Positions 26,521 through 36,063 are shown, counted from the stretch's first letter. The stretch is 64,000 bases of DNA from Methanosarcina sp. UBA289 (GCA_002496565.1 DAKJ01000004.1:133792-197791); one strand, 5' to 3'. Notes: generated by a model not told the origin, from the sequence alone. A program made the numbers and translations.

Positions 26521-26928
26521 TTAGCAGGTGGAACATTTCAGTTTCAATGTAATGGGGGCGCAATCGGTTTTTCCATCCTTACCTTTTACACAGTATGTGA
26601 AAGTGTCAGTGCAAGAACATTTTTGAGAACAACATTTGGCTGGTGCTTTGTAGCAGATTTTGCCATTACTCTTCACAGTCACTTTGCCACCCAGTTTGGT
26701 AGTAAAAGTTCCTGTCTTTGTAACTTTAAGGTTGCATCCTTTGTCATTGCTCAGCACGTTAAAGCAATAAACAGTATTTGGACATTTTTTAAGTTTAATA
26801 GAATACGTATCTTTTACTGCATCTGTTTTTGTTTTACAATTGCTGTTACAGGCGGCTGCTCCTGTCATTGACAGGACAAAAAATACTAACGTGAAAACAC
26901 ATATTGTTTTGAACATAATTTTTCGCAT
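26521..26928 (-). CDS. Secreted cysteine-rich Ig-like protein, 135 aa
   Basis: A signal peptide (MRKIMFKTICVFTLVFFVLS, cleavage probably after MTGAAA) is followed by one beta-sandwich domain. The pattern NVLSNDKG...LGGKVTVKSNGKICYKAPA...DTFTYCVKG...ITLKL is that of a cadherin-like/VCBS 'tandem' repeat (Big_9 type). The mature part carries more than a dozen cysteines, unusual for this fold, so disulfides or metal binding are likely. GGAGG lies 8 bases before the ATG. The gene stands alone and faces DUF166. Probably cell-surface or released; function unknown. Confidence 0.75.
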   Translation of the reverse strand: MRKIMFKTICVFTLVFFVLSMTGAAACNSNCKTKTDAVKDTYSIKLKKCPNTVYCFNVLSNDKGCNLKVTKTGTFTTKLGGKVTVKSNGKICYKAPAKCCSQKCSCTDTFTYCVKGKDGKTDCAPITLKLKCSTC

Positions 26929-26936
26929 TATTTATC

Positions 26937-27734
26937 CTCCGTATTTTTATCTTATTCAGTTTTTATTTTATCTTGCCAGTTCCCATTTAATCCTAGAGTA
27001 CTCGCAATCGAAACGAACTGGGAAATATTAACATATAAACATACTTTTTTTTCTAATCTTATATAAAAATCAAAAAACGAATTTAAAACTTGATAAAGCT
27101 TTATCTTAAAACTTGAAACGTCATAACACTGTTAATCACTATAACTGTATTAGATATCTGCTAGATTAAAAATATAAGACACTTGACGAGTTTATGCCCT
27201 ATGATGTCTTATGATAGATGTCTATGTGAAAGAATATCAATTCATAAAAATTCTTTTCTGTAATAATTAAATATTAAGATCTTTTACTCTTCTAGAAGGA
27301 CGGATTTGTCATATTTTAGGAAAAGAAAGTCCTTTCTTTGTACATACAACGTTTAACTTTTATCTTCGGGATTTTTCAAGTTCCAAGATCCCACACTTTT
27401 TTGCCTTCACAAAATAGTACATACAGGATTACATTTTCGTTAATCTGCTCACCCGCTTGAACGAAAAATCAATAGAATAAACCTTTAACTGCTTAAAACA
27501 TAATTTGATTATAATGCCTATTGTGCTTGATTTCATCCTTCAAATGCAATAGGTCTTAAGTCTATTTTCATCAGGTCAACCTGACAAGAGTAGGGAGTAT
27601 ATGAATGTTTATATTCGGATCTGCCTATAGCTTGAAACTCGTGTATTTAGGGCATATCTATTAATTATATGAAGTACGTGCAATAATTATAAAATAGAAA
27701 ATCTTGTTTTCAATCTCAGTTTAAGAGGTGAACT
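26937..27734. other. Intergenic stretch without a gene
   Basis: About 800 bases, AT-rich. I see promoter-like TATA clusters close to 27020-27060 for the secreted protein gene (minus strand) and near 27655-27705 for the next plus-strand gene, but no open frame, RNA fold or repeat that I can support. Confidence 0.4.
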
Positions 27735-28097
27735 ATGAAGCCAAAGATTGATTCTACGAGTTTTGGTTCGATTACTGTAGGTGGAGAGGTCTTTAAATAT
27801 GACATCCTTATTCGACTCACTGGGCAAGTCGAAAAAAGAGAGAAAGGGCTGTCAAAGGAACTGTATGGAACTTCTCATAAAATCTCGCTTGAGGAAGCAA
27901 AGTACATTTATGAGGAAGGAACAGAAAAAATTATTATAGGAACCGGGCAGACAGGTTTTGTGAAACTGTCTGAGGAAGCAGAAAATTTTTTTACAGAAAA
28001 GAAGTGTGGTATAGAACTTTTTCCAACTCCATGGGCAATTGAACGCTGGAATGAACTTGAAGGCAGAATCACTGCAATGTTCCATGTGACATGTTAA
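27735..28097 (+). CDS. Mth938-like domain protein, 120 aa
   Basis: The protein belongs to the Mth938/NDUFAF3 (DUF498) fold family. It begins IDSTSFGSITVGGEVFKYDILIRL, has the helical insert and the core IIIGTGQTGFVKLSEEA, and ends in an ELFPTPWAIERWNEL region. Human relatives help complex I assembly, while the archaeal role is unknown. GAGGTG precedes ATG 27735. It is a single gene convergent with mscS. Confidence 0.85.
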   Translation: MKPKIDSTSFGSITVGGEVFKYDILIRLTGQVEKREKGLSKELYGTSHKISLEEAKYIYEEGTEKIIIGTGQTGFVKLSEEAENFFTEKKCGIELFPTPWAIERWNELEGRITAMFHVTC

Positions 28098-28159
28098 TAA
28101 AGAGGAGACAAGGCAGTCGGACAGTAAAGGCAGGTAATTCAAAAAACAGATTGGTTTAT

Positions 28160-29071
28160 TTAATATAATCCTTCCACATCGCGCCCTTCTTCAAGTACCA
28201 TTTCTTCTTCCTGTATCATCATATCCTGTTCTATAGTTCGTTTCCCACTTTCTTTTAGCTTAATTTCTTTTATATTTATATCCATCTGCGGGAACGGAAT
28301 TTCAATCCCTTCTTTCGTATAGGCATCAAATATTCCTGCAATGAGGTCATTCTTTACTGTTCCTATTTCTCCTGTTTTTGCCCAGGCCCTGAGCTGCAAA
28401 TTTATCGATGAATTTGCAAGTTCAGTGGTTACAACTGCGGGCTCGGGTTCCTGAAGGACAAGAGGATGTGTCTTCATTAGATTCAGTGCTATCCCTGTAG
28501 CTTTTTCTAGGCTTGAGGAGTAACTTATCCCTATATCAACAGAAACTCTTCTTGTAGGCATGCGTGTCATATTAACAATAAAACTGCCCCATACAAGCTT
28601 ATTCGGGATTGTTATGAGCTGGTTGTCAGGTGTCAAAAGTTCGGTTGACATGATCCCTACGGATTTTACTTTTCCGGTCTGTCCATTTACGGTTACAGTT
28701 TCTCCCATATCGATTGGTCTGATAGATGCAACACATACTCCAGCAGTCAGGTTTGTAAAGGTATCCTGCAGTCCAAGGCCAAGAACAATGCCTATTGCTG
28801 CAGAAACTCCTACTATATAACTATCCACGTCGAAATTTAGACTCTTCAAGAAAATAAGAATAACAATTACATACAGGAGAATGCTTAAAAAGTGAGTGAG
28901 AAATTGAATGGTAAGATCTGGAATCTTTGTTTTATGCATTCCTCTCCTGAAAATATGAATAATATACTTTGATAATGCTAATCCCATGATAAGCACTATA
29001 ATTGCAAAAATCAGCCTTAATACAGTTATCTCGGTATATGGAATTACCTGCTTCATTATCTCATAACTCAT
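28160..29071 (-). CDS. mscS: MscS-type mechanosensitive channel
   Basis: 303 aa with three membrane segments at about 13-38, 56-78 and 85-108. The third is the pore helix with the Ala/Gly pattern VSAAIGIVLGLGLQDTFTNLTAG. The beta domain follows (RPIDMGETVTVNGQTGKVKSVGIMSTEL...IPN), then an alpha-beta domain ending in a charged tail. Such channels open on hypo-osmotic shock and release solutes. It is a single gene with a leader of about 300 bases that holds only AT-rich sequence and a small duplication of 'taaagagtaaactta' (29148-29177). Confidence 0.93.
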   Translation of the reverse strand: MSYEIMKQVIPYTEITVLRLIFAIIVLIMGLALSKYIIHIFRRGMHKTKIPDLTIQFLTHFLSILLYVIVILIFLKSLNFDVDSYIVGVSAAIGIVLGLGLQDTFTNLTAGVCVASIRPIDMGETVTVNGQTGKVKSVGIMSTELLTPDNQLITIPNKLVWGSFIVNMTRMPTRRVSVDIGISYSSSLEKATGIALNLMKTHPLVLQEPEPAVVTTELANSSINLQLRAWAKTGEIGTVKNDLIAGIFDAYTKEGIEIPFPQMDINIKEIKLKESGKRTIEQDMMIQEEEMVLEEGRDVEGLY

Positions 29072-29387
29072 TTTTAGCCTCCTCGCTTTTTGGCCAATGT
29101 GCGGAGAAGATCAAAAACGATTCTATGCCACTGTCCGGTAGAACTTGTAAAGAGTAAACTTATAAAGAGTAAACTTATAAAGTAAAGACAGGATTATACT
29201 GATATGCTGTCAGTATAAAATACATTTAATTTCTTTTATATGTATCTCTAAAAACTACATTTCTTTTATTCTGTCTTTTTAGTGCGAAAGTCTTTTACAG
29301 AATAAATCTTTCAATAACAAGTTTCAAAAATATATATGATATAAAAAATAAGTTAAATAGTTTTATCACATTTAGGGAAGGTCAAGG

Positions 29388-30686
29388 TTGAAATGGATTA
29401 AAAAACTCTTTGGAAAAAAAGAAGACTCCCGCGAGGAAACTGGTTTCAAGGAGATTAATTTTGAAGACCTGCCCGCGTGGCTAGATATCAGGTCTCAAAA
29501 AATATCTTCCCAGGTAGAAAAAGACGTACCTGACCTTTTGAAAGAACTTGAAGTTTCGCTTCTGGCACTCAAGGAAAGTAACTCAAGGCTTTCAGAGGCT
29601 AAGGTCGAGGGAGATTTTGATATCAGGATTGTAAAGCGAGCGAAGAGCAACAGAGAAAATGTGACAAAACAGGTCACAATGTTGATAGATAAAATCAGGG
29701 TTCAGGAAGACAGGGATTTCAGGACTCTGGAAAGCTTTTACGGGGCAGCTACGCAGAGCCTAGATACCTGCCTGGAGCATATGAACCGAAGCTTCAGGTA
29801 TACCAGAGGCGTTTTTCCAGAAGAATCAAAAGAGGTTAGTGAAAGTCTTGCCAGCCTGGGGAAGGCTTTTAATGAGCTCGGAGAGGTAATTCTGGGAAAT
29901 AAAAAGGAAATGGACGCTGTAGAAGCAGCTTACTCGGATGCTAATAGAATAGAGGAGCTTTTTGCCTCAATAGCAGCCGAAGAGCTGGAACTCGAATCCA
30001 AAAACCAAAGAATCCAAACATTGAATTCTGAATCTTTAGGAGTTAGCCAGGCTCTTGAAGATTTCAGAAAAGGAGCTGCCTGGCAGAGGTTACAGAACCT
30101 GCAGTCAGAATTTACTGTTGCCAGGGAAAAACTCAAGAAAGCCGAGACTGGCTTGAATTTTCTTGTGCTCCCGCTTTCAGGTCATCTCTCAAGGATTAAG
30201 AAACTTCATGAAAGCAGCAGGTATACCTTAAAACTTGAAGTAAAGAAAGAGCTTGAGATTTGTCTTGAAGATCCCGTGCATGTAAATCCTTCTTTTTTCT
30301 CTGAACTTCAAAAGATATTCGAGGATAATTCCCTGGATATGCAGGCCCAGAAAAAAGAAAAAGCCCTTTTACAGGTCAAAACTGCAATCTCGAGTTTTCC
30401 CGAGAGGAATAAAGAGTATCTTGAAGCTCTGCAGCAATTTGAGGCAAAGAAAGCTGAAATCGAAAGTTTGGATACCGGAAAATTTGTTGAACTTGAACAT
30501 AAGGAAGCTGAGCTCCTGAGCAGGACTCGCTCGCTTGAAGAGGATATTGAAGATTCTAAAAAGAAACTTGCCGCTTTAAGAGAAGAACTGGAACACCAAA
30601 AGGAAAAATTCCTTGCCAGTCTCAGTTTAATCGACAGCAATTTGCATGTGAACTTCCCGAGTCCCGTCTCGGGAGGACGGCCCTAA
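29388..30686 (+). CDS. Cytoplasmic coiled-coil protein, 432 aa
   Basis: It starts at TTG 29388 with GGAAGG a few bases upstream. The N-terminus MKWIKKLFGKKE is basic and amphipathic, possibly membrane-touching. The rest is dominated by heptads rich in Glu, Lys and Leu, with the longest coils at about 55-110, 175-260 and 330-420. I recognise no enzyme motif. The last ten or so residues (FPSPVSGGRP) are encoded by a GC-rich hairpin repeat that also supplies the stop codon. Conserved uncharacterised archaeal protein; role unknown. Confidence 0.8.
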   Translation: MKWIKKLFGKKEDSREETGFKEINFEDLPAWLDIRSQKISSQVEKDVPDLLKELEVSLLALKESNSRLSEAKVEGDFDIRIVKRAKSNRENVTKQVTMLIDKIRVQEDRDFRTLESFYGAATQSLDTCLEHMNRSFRYTRGVFPEESKEVSESLASLGKAFNELGEVILGNKKEMDAVEAAYSDANRIEELFASIAAEELELESKNQRIQTLNSESLGVSQALEDFRKGAAWQRLQNLQSEFTVAREKLKKAETGLNFLVLPLSGHLSRIKKLHESSRYTLKLEVKKELEICLEDPVHVNPSFFSELQKIFEDNSLDMQAQKKEKALLQVKTAISSFPERNKEYLEALQQFEAKKAEIESLDTGKFVELEHKEAELLSRTRSLEEDIEDSKKKLAALREELEHQKEKFLASLSLIDSNLHVNFPSPVSGGRP

Positions 30687-30770
30687 TCGTGCCTCGGGAG
30701 CACGGTCCTTTTTGTTGCCCGAGTTTCGCTTCGGGAGCACGAAGCCCTTTTCGCTTCGCTCAAGAGGGCT
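30655..30770. repeat. GC-rich hairpin repeat cluster
   Basis: TCCCGAG-tcccgt-CTCGGGA is a perfect 7-bp stem (30655-30674). It is followed by further CTCGGGAGCACG and GAAGCCC-type stems up to the phrase GCTTCGCTCAAGAGGGC. A related copy lies at 32010-32070. The repeat overlaps the 3' end of the 432-aa gene. Confidence 0.7.
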
Positions 30771-30837
30771 GAATTATGGGTTAGAAAAAGTGATTTTCAA
30801 CTCGCTCAGGGGTTTATTTATACAAATTTCTTTTTTG

Positions 30838-31042
30838 ATCACCAGGTGATGTGATTATAACTTTTTTAAAAAAGGCTTGACCGAAAATGGTACAATAAAA
30901 ACCTTACCCTGAACCCTATCGGCATGATTACAAGCCTTTTTTTAAAATGCTTTAGCAAAAAACACTGCTAAATCTAAAACGTCATGACGGCGTGATCAAC
31001 CGGCGCAACGGTTGCGGGTCAACGGTTGCGGGTCAATGGTTG
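30838..31042. repeat. 13-bp palindrome and tandem 14-bp repeat
   Basis: ATCACCAGGTGAT (30838-30850) is a perfect odd palindrome. caacggttgcgggt is repeated at 31006-31019 and 31020-31033, with a partial third unit. The stretch 30771-31217 holds no gene. The palindrome has no neighbouring start codon to regulate, so its role is unclear. Confidence 0.5.
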
Positions 31043-31217
31043 TAAAGAAGGCTGAATTATAATGAAGATAGTTAGCACATGGGAGAAATTAAAGTGGAGA
31101 TACTGAGCCCACAGGGACAATTTTACGAATTATAACTTTCCCATAGCTGTTATCCTGGTTCCATATTGTTGGATAGTAATTGGGTAAATGCAGATATTTA
31201 CATCCAAAACTGCGTTT

Positions 31218-31910
31218 TCAGGCCTGCGTCTGGAAATAAACTTCCTCGTAAGGCTGGACCACTACAAATCCCTCTCCTTTGAAAGCCATCTGGAATGACT
31301 CCCCGCTGCTTCTTCCAACCAGGGTTTTTAGGGAAATGTCAGTTTTTATCTCAGGTTCCAGGTTTCCTGACCAGGCGACTGTAGCATTGGGGTCAGTAAA
31401 GACCGGGTGACCTGGGCTTACCCGGAGAGTTAGGGGGTCCTGGTGAGTTGTAATGGCGGCCATACCGGTTCCTTCCAGTTTAATGTTGAAAAGCCCTCCT
31501 GCCATCATTCCTGAAACATTTTTCATCATCTTTATTTTCCAGTTTAGCGAGGTCTCAAAGGCAAGTAGATCGTTGCCATTTACAAAAAGGGAATCGTTAT
31601 CAAGTTTCAGGACTGATACCTTCTTTCCTTCATCTGCAAGGTAGAGTTTTCCTTTGCCTTCGGCTTTTGTGAGGCTGACTCCCTCACCTGTAAGCGCCTT
31701 CTTCACAAAGGTGCCGATTCCGTGTTCGAAGACTCCTTCCCTCGTAAAAACTATATCTCCTGTGTACGCGACCATTGAACCTCTTTTTGTCCAGACCATT
31801 CCTTCAAGGTTAACCTCAAGAAGGCGTTCGCGTTCCAGCTCAAAAATTCCCTGATCCAGATCCTTTTCTTCTGTATTTTGAATGAAATCCTCTATTGAAT
31901 AGCGTCCCAA
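31218..31910 (-). CDS. AIM24 family protein
   Basis: 230 aa, almost all beta strand, with the tryptophan-RNA-attenuation-like fold of the AIM24/DUF124 family. Blocks include VNLEGMVWTKRGSMVAYTGDIVF, GEGVSLTKAEGKGKLYLAD, LFVNGNDLLAFETSLNW and GGLFNIKLEGTGMAAITTHQDPLTL, ending with GRSSGESFQMAFKGEGFVVVQP. Function is poorly known (in yeast mitochondria it affects inner-membrane organisation). ATG 31910; single gene. Confidence 0.88.
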   Translation of the reverse strand: MGRYSIEDFIQNTEEKDLDQGIFELERERLLEVNLEGMVWTKRGSMVAYTGDIVFTREGVFEHGIGTFVKKALTGEGVSLTKAEGKGKLYLADEGKKVSVLKLDNDSLFVNGNDLLAFETSLNWKIKMMKNVSGMMAGGLFNIKLEGTGMAAITTHQDPLTLRVSPGHPVFTDPNATVAWSGNLEPEIKTDISLKTLVGRSSGESFQMAFKGEGFVVVQPYEEVYFQTQA

Positions 31911-32009
31911 ACTATCATCTCTTTTTATGTTTTATTCTCTTATTTAATTGTTCAATTGTCTATACAGTTATAAAGCATTTCTCTCAATCTGCATTATCAA
32001 GTTGAAAAA

Positions 32010-32070
32010 CCCGAGTTCCGTCTCGGGAGGACGGGTCCGTTTCGCTCACTCCGTTCGCTCAAGCGGACTT
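32010..32070. repeat. Second copy of the GC-rich hairpin repeat
   Basis: CCCGAG-ttccgt-CTCGGG (32010-32027) followed by AGGACGG matches 30656-30680 except for one loop base. A second stem TCCGTTTCGC...GCTCAAGCGGA follows, parallel to the end of the first cluster. Its intergenic position suggests a dispersed genomic repeat. Confidence 0.65.
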
Positions 32071-32212
32071 TCTGCAGTTATGGAAAATAAGATTAGCGAT
32101 GTCTGGATTTTGCTCAAAAGTGTATAATTTATGTACTCTGACAGTTTTTATCTGCTTTACTAATCTCCTTTAATTATCTCCTTTAATAAAGTTTAAGAAA
32201 AGAGGTTTGACA

Positions 32213-32944
32213 ATGACAGAGGCGCTTTACTTCCTTGATTGTTACCTGAAAGAGTTCGAAGCAACTGTCGAAAAAGTTACAAATGATCAATTTGTGGTTC
32301 TTGACCGTACTGCCTTTTATCCCGAAAGCGGGGGCCAGCCCAGCGATACCGGAAAATTAGTTCGTGAATCTGATGGGGCTGAATTTGGTGTCCTGTATGT
32401 GGGTAAGTTCAATGGAGATATCAGTCATGAGATAGCTGGTGAAAATGTTTCTAACGGGTTAAAAGCAGGGGATAAAGTAAAAGGATTCATTGATTGGGAT
32501 CGTCGTTACAGGCATATGCGTATGCATACGGCGACTCACGTAATCGCAAACGTAATCGAAAAGGAAGCCGGGGCTCAGATAACCGGAAACCAGCTTGGTC
32601 TTGATCAGAGCAGGGTGGATTTCAGCCTTGAAGTCTTTGACAGGGATAAATTTGCCGAATATGAGAAAATTGCCAATGACCTTATAGCCCGGAAAAACCC
32701 TGTTAATCTCTACCTTGTAGGTCGAAATGAAGCCGAAGAAAAGCTCTCCCGATTGACCACATTGGCAAAAGGCTTTTCTGATGATATAAAAGAAGTCCTC
32801 ATGGTTGAAATAGAAGGTGTCACGATTGAAGCCTGCGGGGGAACTCATGTTAAAAATACTGAGGAAATAAAAGGCATAAAAATCACAAAGCTTCAGAATA
32901 AAGGGAAAAGTAACAGGAGAATGTACTTTACACTTGTAGATTAA
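32213..32944 (+). CDS. alaX: Alanyl-tRNA editing hydrolase AlaX
   Basis: A free-standing editing domain that removes serine or glycine mischarged on tRNA-Ala. It has the zinc ligands H105 and H109 in HTATH and C208 and H212 in CGGTH, and the N-terminal glycine-rich block FYPESGGQPSDTG of the longer AlaX-M type. It starts at ATG 32213, with AGAGG 8 bases upstream; TTG 32207 is too close to that site. At 243 aa it fits AlaX-M. Single gene. Confidence 0.94.
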   Translation: MTEALYFLDCYLKEFEATVEKVTNDQFVVLDRTAFYPESGGQPSDTGKLVRESDGAEFGVLYVGKFNGDISHEIAGENVSNGLKAGDKVKGFIDWDRRYRHMRMHTATHVIANVIEKEAGAQITGNQLGLDQSRVDFSLEVFDRDKFAEYEKIANDLIARKNPVNLYLVGRNEAEEKLSRLTTLAKGFSDDIKEVLMVEIEGVTIEACGGTHVKNTEEIKGIKITKLQNKGKSNRRMYFTLVD

Positions 32945-33109
32945 GATCTGAATCTAACCTGAATCTAATTTAGCTTTTCTTTCTTTTTATTTTTTCGCCG
33001 TTTCTCTTTTTCTTCCAGATTTCAGGTCTCAAGAAGATAGTATTCTATCAGCAGGATACATTGGACTGGAATTCGAATTTTTGAGTCTGAATACGATTAT
33101 CTAATATCG

Positions 33110-33129
33110 TTTATAATTTTAATTATAAA
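33110..33129. promoter_or_regulatory. 20-bp AT palindrome before the LLM oxidoreductase gene
   Basis: TTTATAATTTTAATTATAAA is a perfect inverted repeat (9-base arms, TT centre) ending 19 bases before the start codon. It overlaps any TATA box, so it could be an operator, or simply a symmetrical AT-rich promoter. Confidence 0.4.
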
Positions 33130-33148
33130 TTGATCAATGGGGGTTAGA

Positions 33149-34147
33149 TTGCTTAAATTAGGATATAAAATTGCACCTGAACAGTTTCCTCCATCGGAGT
33201 TGCTGCAACAGGTCATAACGGCTGAAAAGGCGGGCTTTGAAAGTATTGATGCCAGTGATCATTTTCATCCATGGAGTGAAAGCGGACAGGCATGTTTTGT
33301 CTGGAGTTGGCTTGGAGCAGCGTCGGTGAGTACTCAAAGTATAGAACTGGGAACGGGTCTGACTTGCCCTATTCTGCGTTATAACCCTGCTGTTATCGCT
33401 CAGGCTGCTGCAACCGTATCTTCGCTTGCAGGAGGCCGGACTTATCTTGCAGTCGGAACGGGGGAAGCTTTAAACGAGTATCCCGTAACTCTTGAATGGC
33501 CGCAATATGACGAGCGTCAGATACGAATGATAGAGGCAATCGGACTTATCCGTGAACTCTGGACCGGGTAGAAAGTCAGCTTTGATGGGTGCTATTACCG
33601 GACAAAAAATGCCAAACTTTATACGCTGCCTAAAAACAATATTCCTATTTATATCTCCTCACTCGTACCCGAAAGTGCCTACGTTGCAGGCTATTATGGG
33701 GATGGTCTTCTAACTGTTGGGGGAGAGTCGGATATGCAGAAATATGAGCAGATTCTTTCCGAGTTTGAAAAAGGAGCCAGGGATTCAGGTAAGAGCCCGG
33801 AAAACCTACCAAAGGCAATAGAGCTTTTTGTTGACTATGGTACAGATCCTAAAGAATCTATTGATAATTTCATGAAGTACTGGGCTGGAGCGCTTATACC
33901 TGCTCTTTTTGTGAATAAGATATACACTCCGGAGATGTCTGCTCAGAATGGAAAAGTTGTGGGCCCAGACGTGATACGAAATCATGCTTGTATTTCTGAA
34001 AATCCTGAGGATCACATTCATTTTGTAAAGAAATATATGGATTTGGGTTTCACACACATTTATTTCCATTCGGCAGCCTCGGACCAGATATCTTTCCTCA
34101 AAGCCTACGGAAAAGATGTTTTACCGGCGTTAAATAAAATGGGATAA
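33149..34147 (+). CDS. F420-type LLM-class oxidoreductase with one in-frame UAG
   Basis: Luciferase-like (bacterial luciferase fold) flavin/F420 oxidoreductase of the glucose-6-phosphate dehydrogenase-like group. It opens LKLGYKIAPEQFPPSELL, and has DASDHFHPW, GTGLTCPILRYNPAVIAQA and AVGTGEALNEYPV. The frame meets TAG at 33569-33571 (LWTG-stop-KVSFDGCYYR) and then runs in phase to TAA at 34145-34147 with fully conserved sequence (AGYYGDGLLTVGG, HIYFHSAASDQ). Length with read-through, about 332 aa, is that of the family. TTG 33149 with GGGGGT at 33139-33144 is the better start than ATG 33137. Read-through as pyrrolysine or a recent nonsense mutation are both possible; relatives usually have Glu or Gln here. 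Confidence 0.8.
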
Positions 34148-34349
34148 ATTTATTTTTATTTTCTGATCTTTACTTTTCATATACCCTTTTACATAAATGT
34201 CATTTATTTCCTCTTCTATTATTATATGATTATTCGAGACAATATGTCATATATCCAAATTAAAATCAAAAGTTTATTCTGGAAATCCTCATTAAAATTA
34301 ACACGTTTGAATATTCTTCAAAGATTTGTAACTTTTGTTTATTTGAGGT

Positions 34350-34757
34350 GTGTACATAATCGAAGATATGACACATGTTATGATATTCGTCAAAGACTAT
34401 AATGAGGCGCTTGACTTTTATACGAATAAACTTGGTTTTGTAAAAGTTACAGATGTTATCCCGACACCAGGATGGCGCTTTTTGTCTGTTGCCCCAAAAG
34501 GCCAGGGTACCGAAATAATTCTCCATATGCCCAATGCCACAATAGAAGGCGAGGCCGAAACACAGATGGAGACTGAACTCATAGGTAAAACCCCAGCCTT
34601 GATGTTTAAAGTCGATGATTGCAAGAAGACATGCGATGAGCTAAGATCAAAGGGAGTAATGATCATTGAAGAGCCTTTCTCGGCTCCTTACGGTATCCAG
34701 GCGCTCATAGTAGACCTGTATGGAAATCCACTGTGGCTCATAGAACATCCCAAGTGA
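34350..34757 (+). CDS. VOC (glyoxalase/dioxygenase fold) family protein
   Basis: 135 aa. Two beta-alpha-beta-beta-beta modules are visible: THVMIFVKDYNEALDFYTNKLGF and PALMFKVDDCKKTCDELRSKGV, then DLYGNPLWLIEHP. Metal ligands of the superfamily would be H in THVMIF and E in LIEHP. Substrate is not predictable. The start is uncertain: GTG 34350 overlaps its GAGG, while ATG 34368 (MTHVMIF) is close to the domain start. Possibly co-transcribed after the LLM gene, 200 bases away. Confidence 0.85.
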   Translation: MYIIEDMTHVMIFVKDYNEALDFYTNKLGFVKVTDVIPTPGWRFLSVAPKGQGTEIILHMPNATIEGEAETQMETELIGKTPALMFKVDDCKKTCDELRSKGVMIIEEPFSAPYGIQALIVDLYGNPLWLIEHPK

Positions 34758-35156
34758 AAAAGTCATATCCAAATTAGGTTATTTTTTCTGTCTCGCCTGT
34801 TGCATCCGGGTAACCCACTTATCTTTGCACTTAAGTTATTCCTACGAGCCTCCGCAGGCGTTTTACCTTCAAGGGCTTCTCTACTACAAAAATAAACATC
34901 CTTTCTATTTCAAAAATGTAGGCTTTTTTGAAAATGAATTCTCGATAATTTAACCCAATGATGTTATTTTCTGTCTAATAATAATCCTGTAAACTTATCT
35001 ATATCTATTTATATATTTCAAGAAATATTACCCTTATTAAACAGAATTTCAGAGAATAAGGCTTAGGTTTCGAGTTTTTTGGATCTTTTTGGATCTTTTA
35101 ACCCTGTTAGTTGTTTGGGAGTAAATACCTGTCTAAGGTTACTAAAAAGTGATTTT

Positions 35157-35834
35157 ATGGCAAATAAATATGCTCAGCATTTAAAGTGCAATTACCTTGA
35201 CAGAAGAGCTGCTCTTAGAGGTGAAGTTGAGCGTCAGTTAATACACCTGTTTACAGGTATAACTCTAATTCTTTTAATTGATGCAGCAGGCGATATGGCT
35301 CTACCTCTCTTGCTTCTTTTCCTTATTTTTTATGTGACAGTCTCAATAGCCATTATCCTGGATAAGCTTCCACTTCCATTATCCATTTTTCTGTGCAGAT
35401 GGGGAAGGCCTTCGAAACAGACTATACCGCTTAAAGGAACTATCCTACTCCTTTGTGGAATACTCCTCTCTTTTATACTATTCCCTGAAGAAATTATGTA
35501 TGCTTCAATTGTAGTAGTCACATTCGGAGATTCGGTAGCAACCGCATTAGGGGTTCTGGTAGGCAAACATAAGCTTCCATACTCGAGAGAAAAAACTATA
35601 GAAGGAACAGTCTCAGGGATAGTAGCAGCCTTTTTAGTATCTTTACTTTTTGTGACCCCTGTTCAGGCTTTTGTTGGGGCTACAGGTGGGATGCTGCTGG
35701 AAAGCGTTATAGGTTTGCAGACAATCCGGGAATCTAACTCACAAACTGTCTTCAAGTTCTTTTTTAATGATAATTTTTTAATTCCTTTATTCTCAGGTTT
35801 ACTTATGTTTATTGTAGGTTTATTCAGCAACTGA
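35157..35834 (+). CDS. Dolichol-kinase / VTE5 / DGK1-like membrane protein
   Basis: 225 aa with six to seven hydrophobic segments and the CTP-dependent kinase motif TFGDSVATALGVLVGKHKLPYSREKTIEG, typical of the SEC59/VTE5/COG0170 family. In archaea these are candidates for phosphorylating isoprenoid alcohols in lipid and glycan-carrier metabolism. The start was chosen at ATG 35157 (MANKYAQHL); upstream in-frame TTG 35079 would add 26 residues of poor quality. Single gene. The stretch 34758-35156 before it holds no gene. Confidence 0.85.
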   Translation: MANKYAQHLKCNYLDRRAALRGEVERQLIHLFTGITLILLIDAAGDMALPLLLLFLIFYVTVSIAIILDKLPLPLSIFLCRWGRPSKQTIPLKGTILLLCGILLSFILFPEEIMYASIVVVTFGDSVATALGVLVGKHKLPYSREKTIEGTVSGIVAAFLVSLLFVTPVQAFVGATGGMLLESVIGLQTIRESNSQTVFKFFFNDNFLIPLFSGLLMFIVGLFSN

Positions 35835-35896
35835 AGACTTTTCAGTAGCAGACAAATGTTTTATCTGGTACTTTTATATCAAGTGAATAAACCTCT

Positions 35897-36063
35897 GGTC
35901 GTATCATTATGCGGTTGATGTTTTCATGATTAATTTTCCAGTGCTAGAAATGCCTTATATATCGTGTATCAAGCAGCTATTAACCTTACTGAATTACAAA
36001 AAGGTATGATACGCCACTAATAGTATTTTGGAAATAACATCAACTAACTAATAGTGCATGACC
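35897..36063. mobile_element. MITE, copy 1 (about 167 bp)
   Basis: Inner ends are GTTGATGTT (35914-35922) and AACATCAAC (36036-36044), exact inverted repeats. Weaker symmetry continues outward to GGTC and GACC. About 130 internal bases match 56276-56407 at high identity, including gtgctagaaatgcc and gtgtatcaagcag. There is no coding capacity. Target duplications could not be identified with certainty. Confidence 0.7.
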
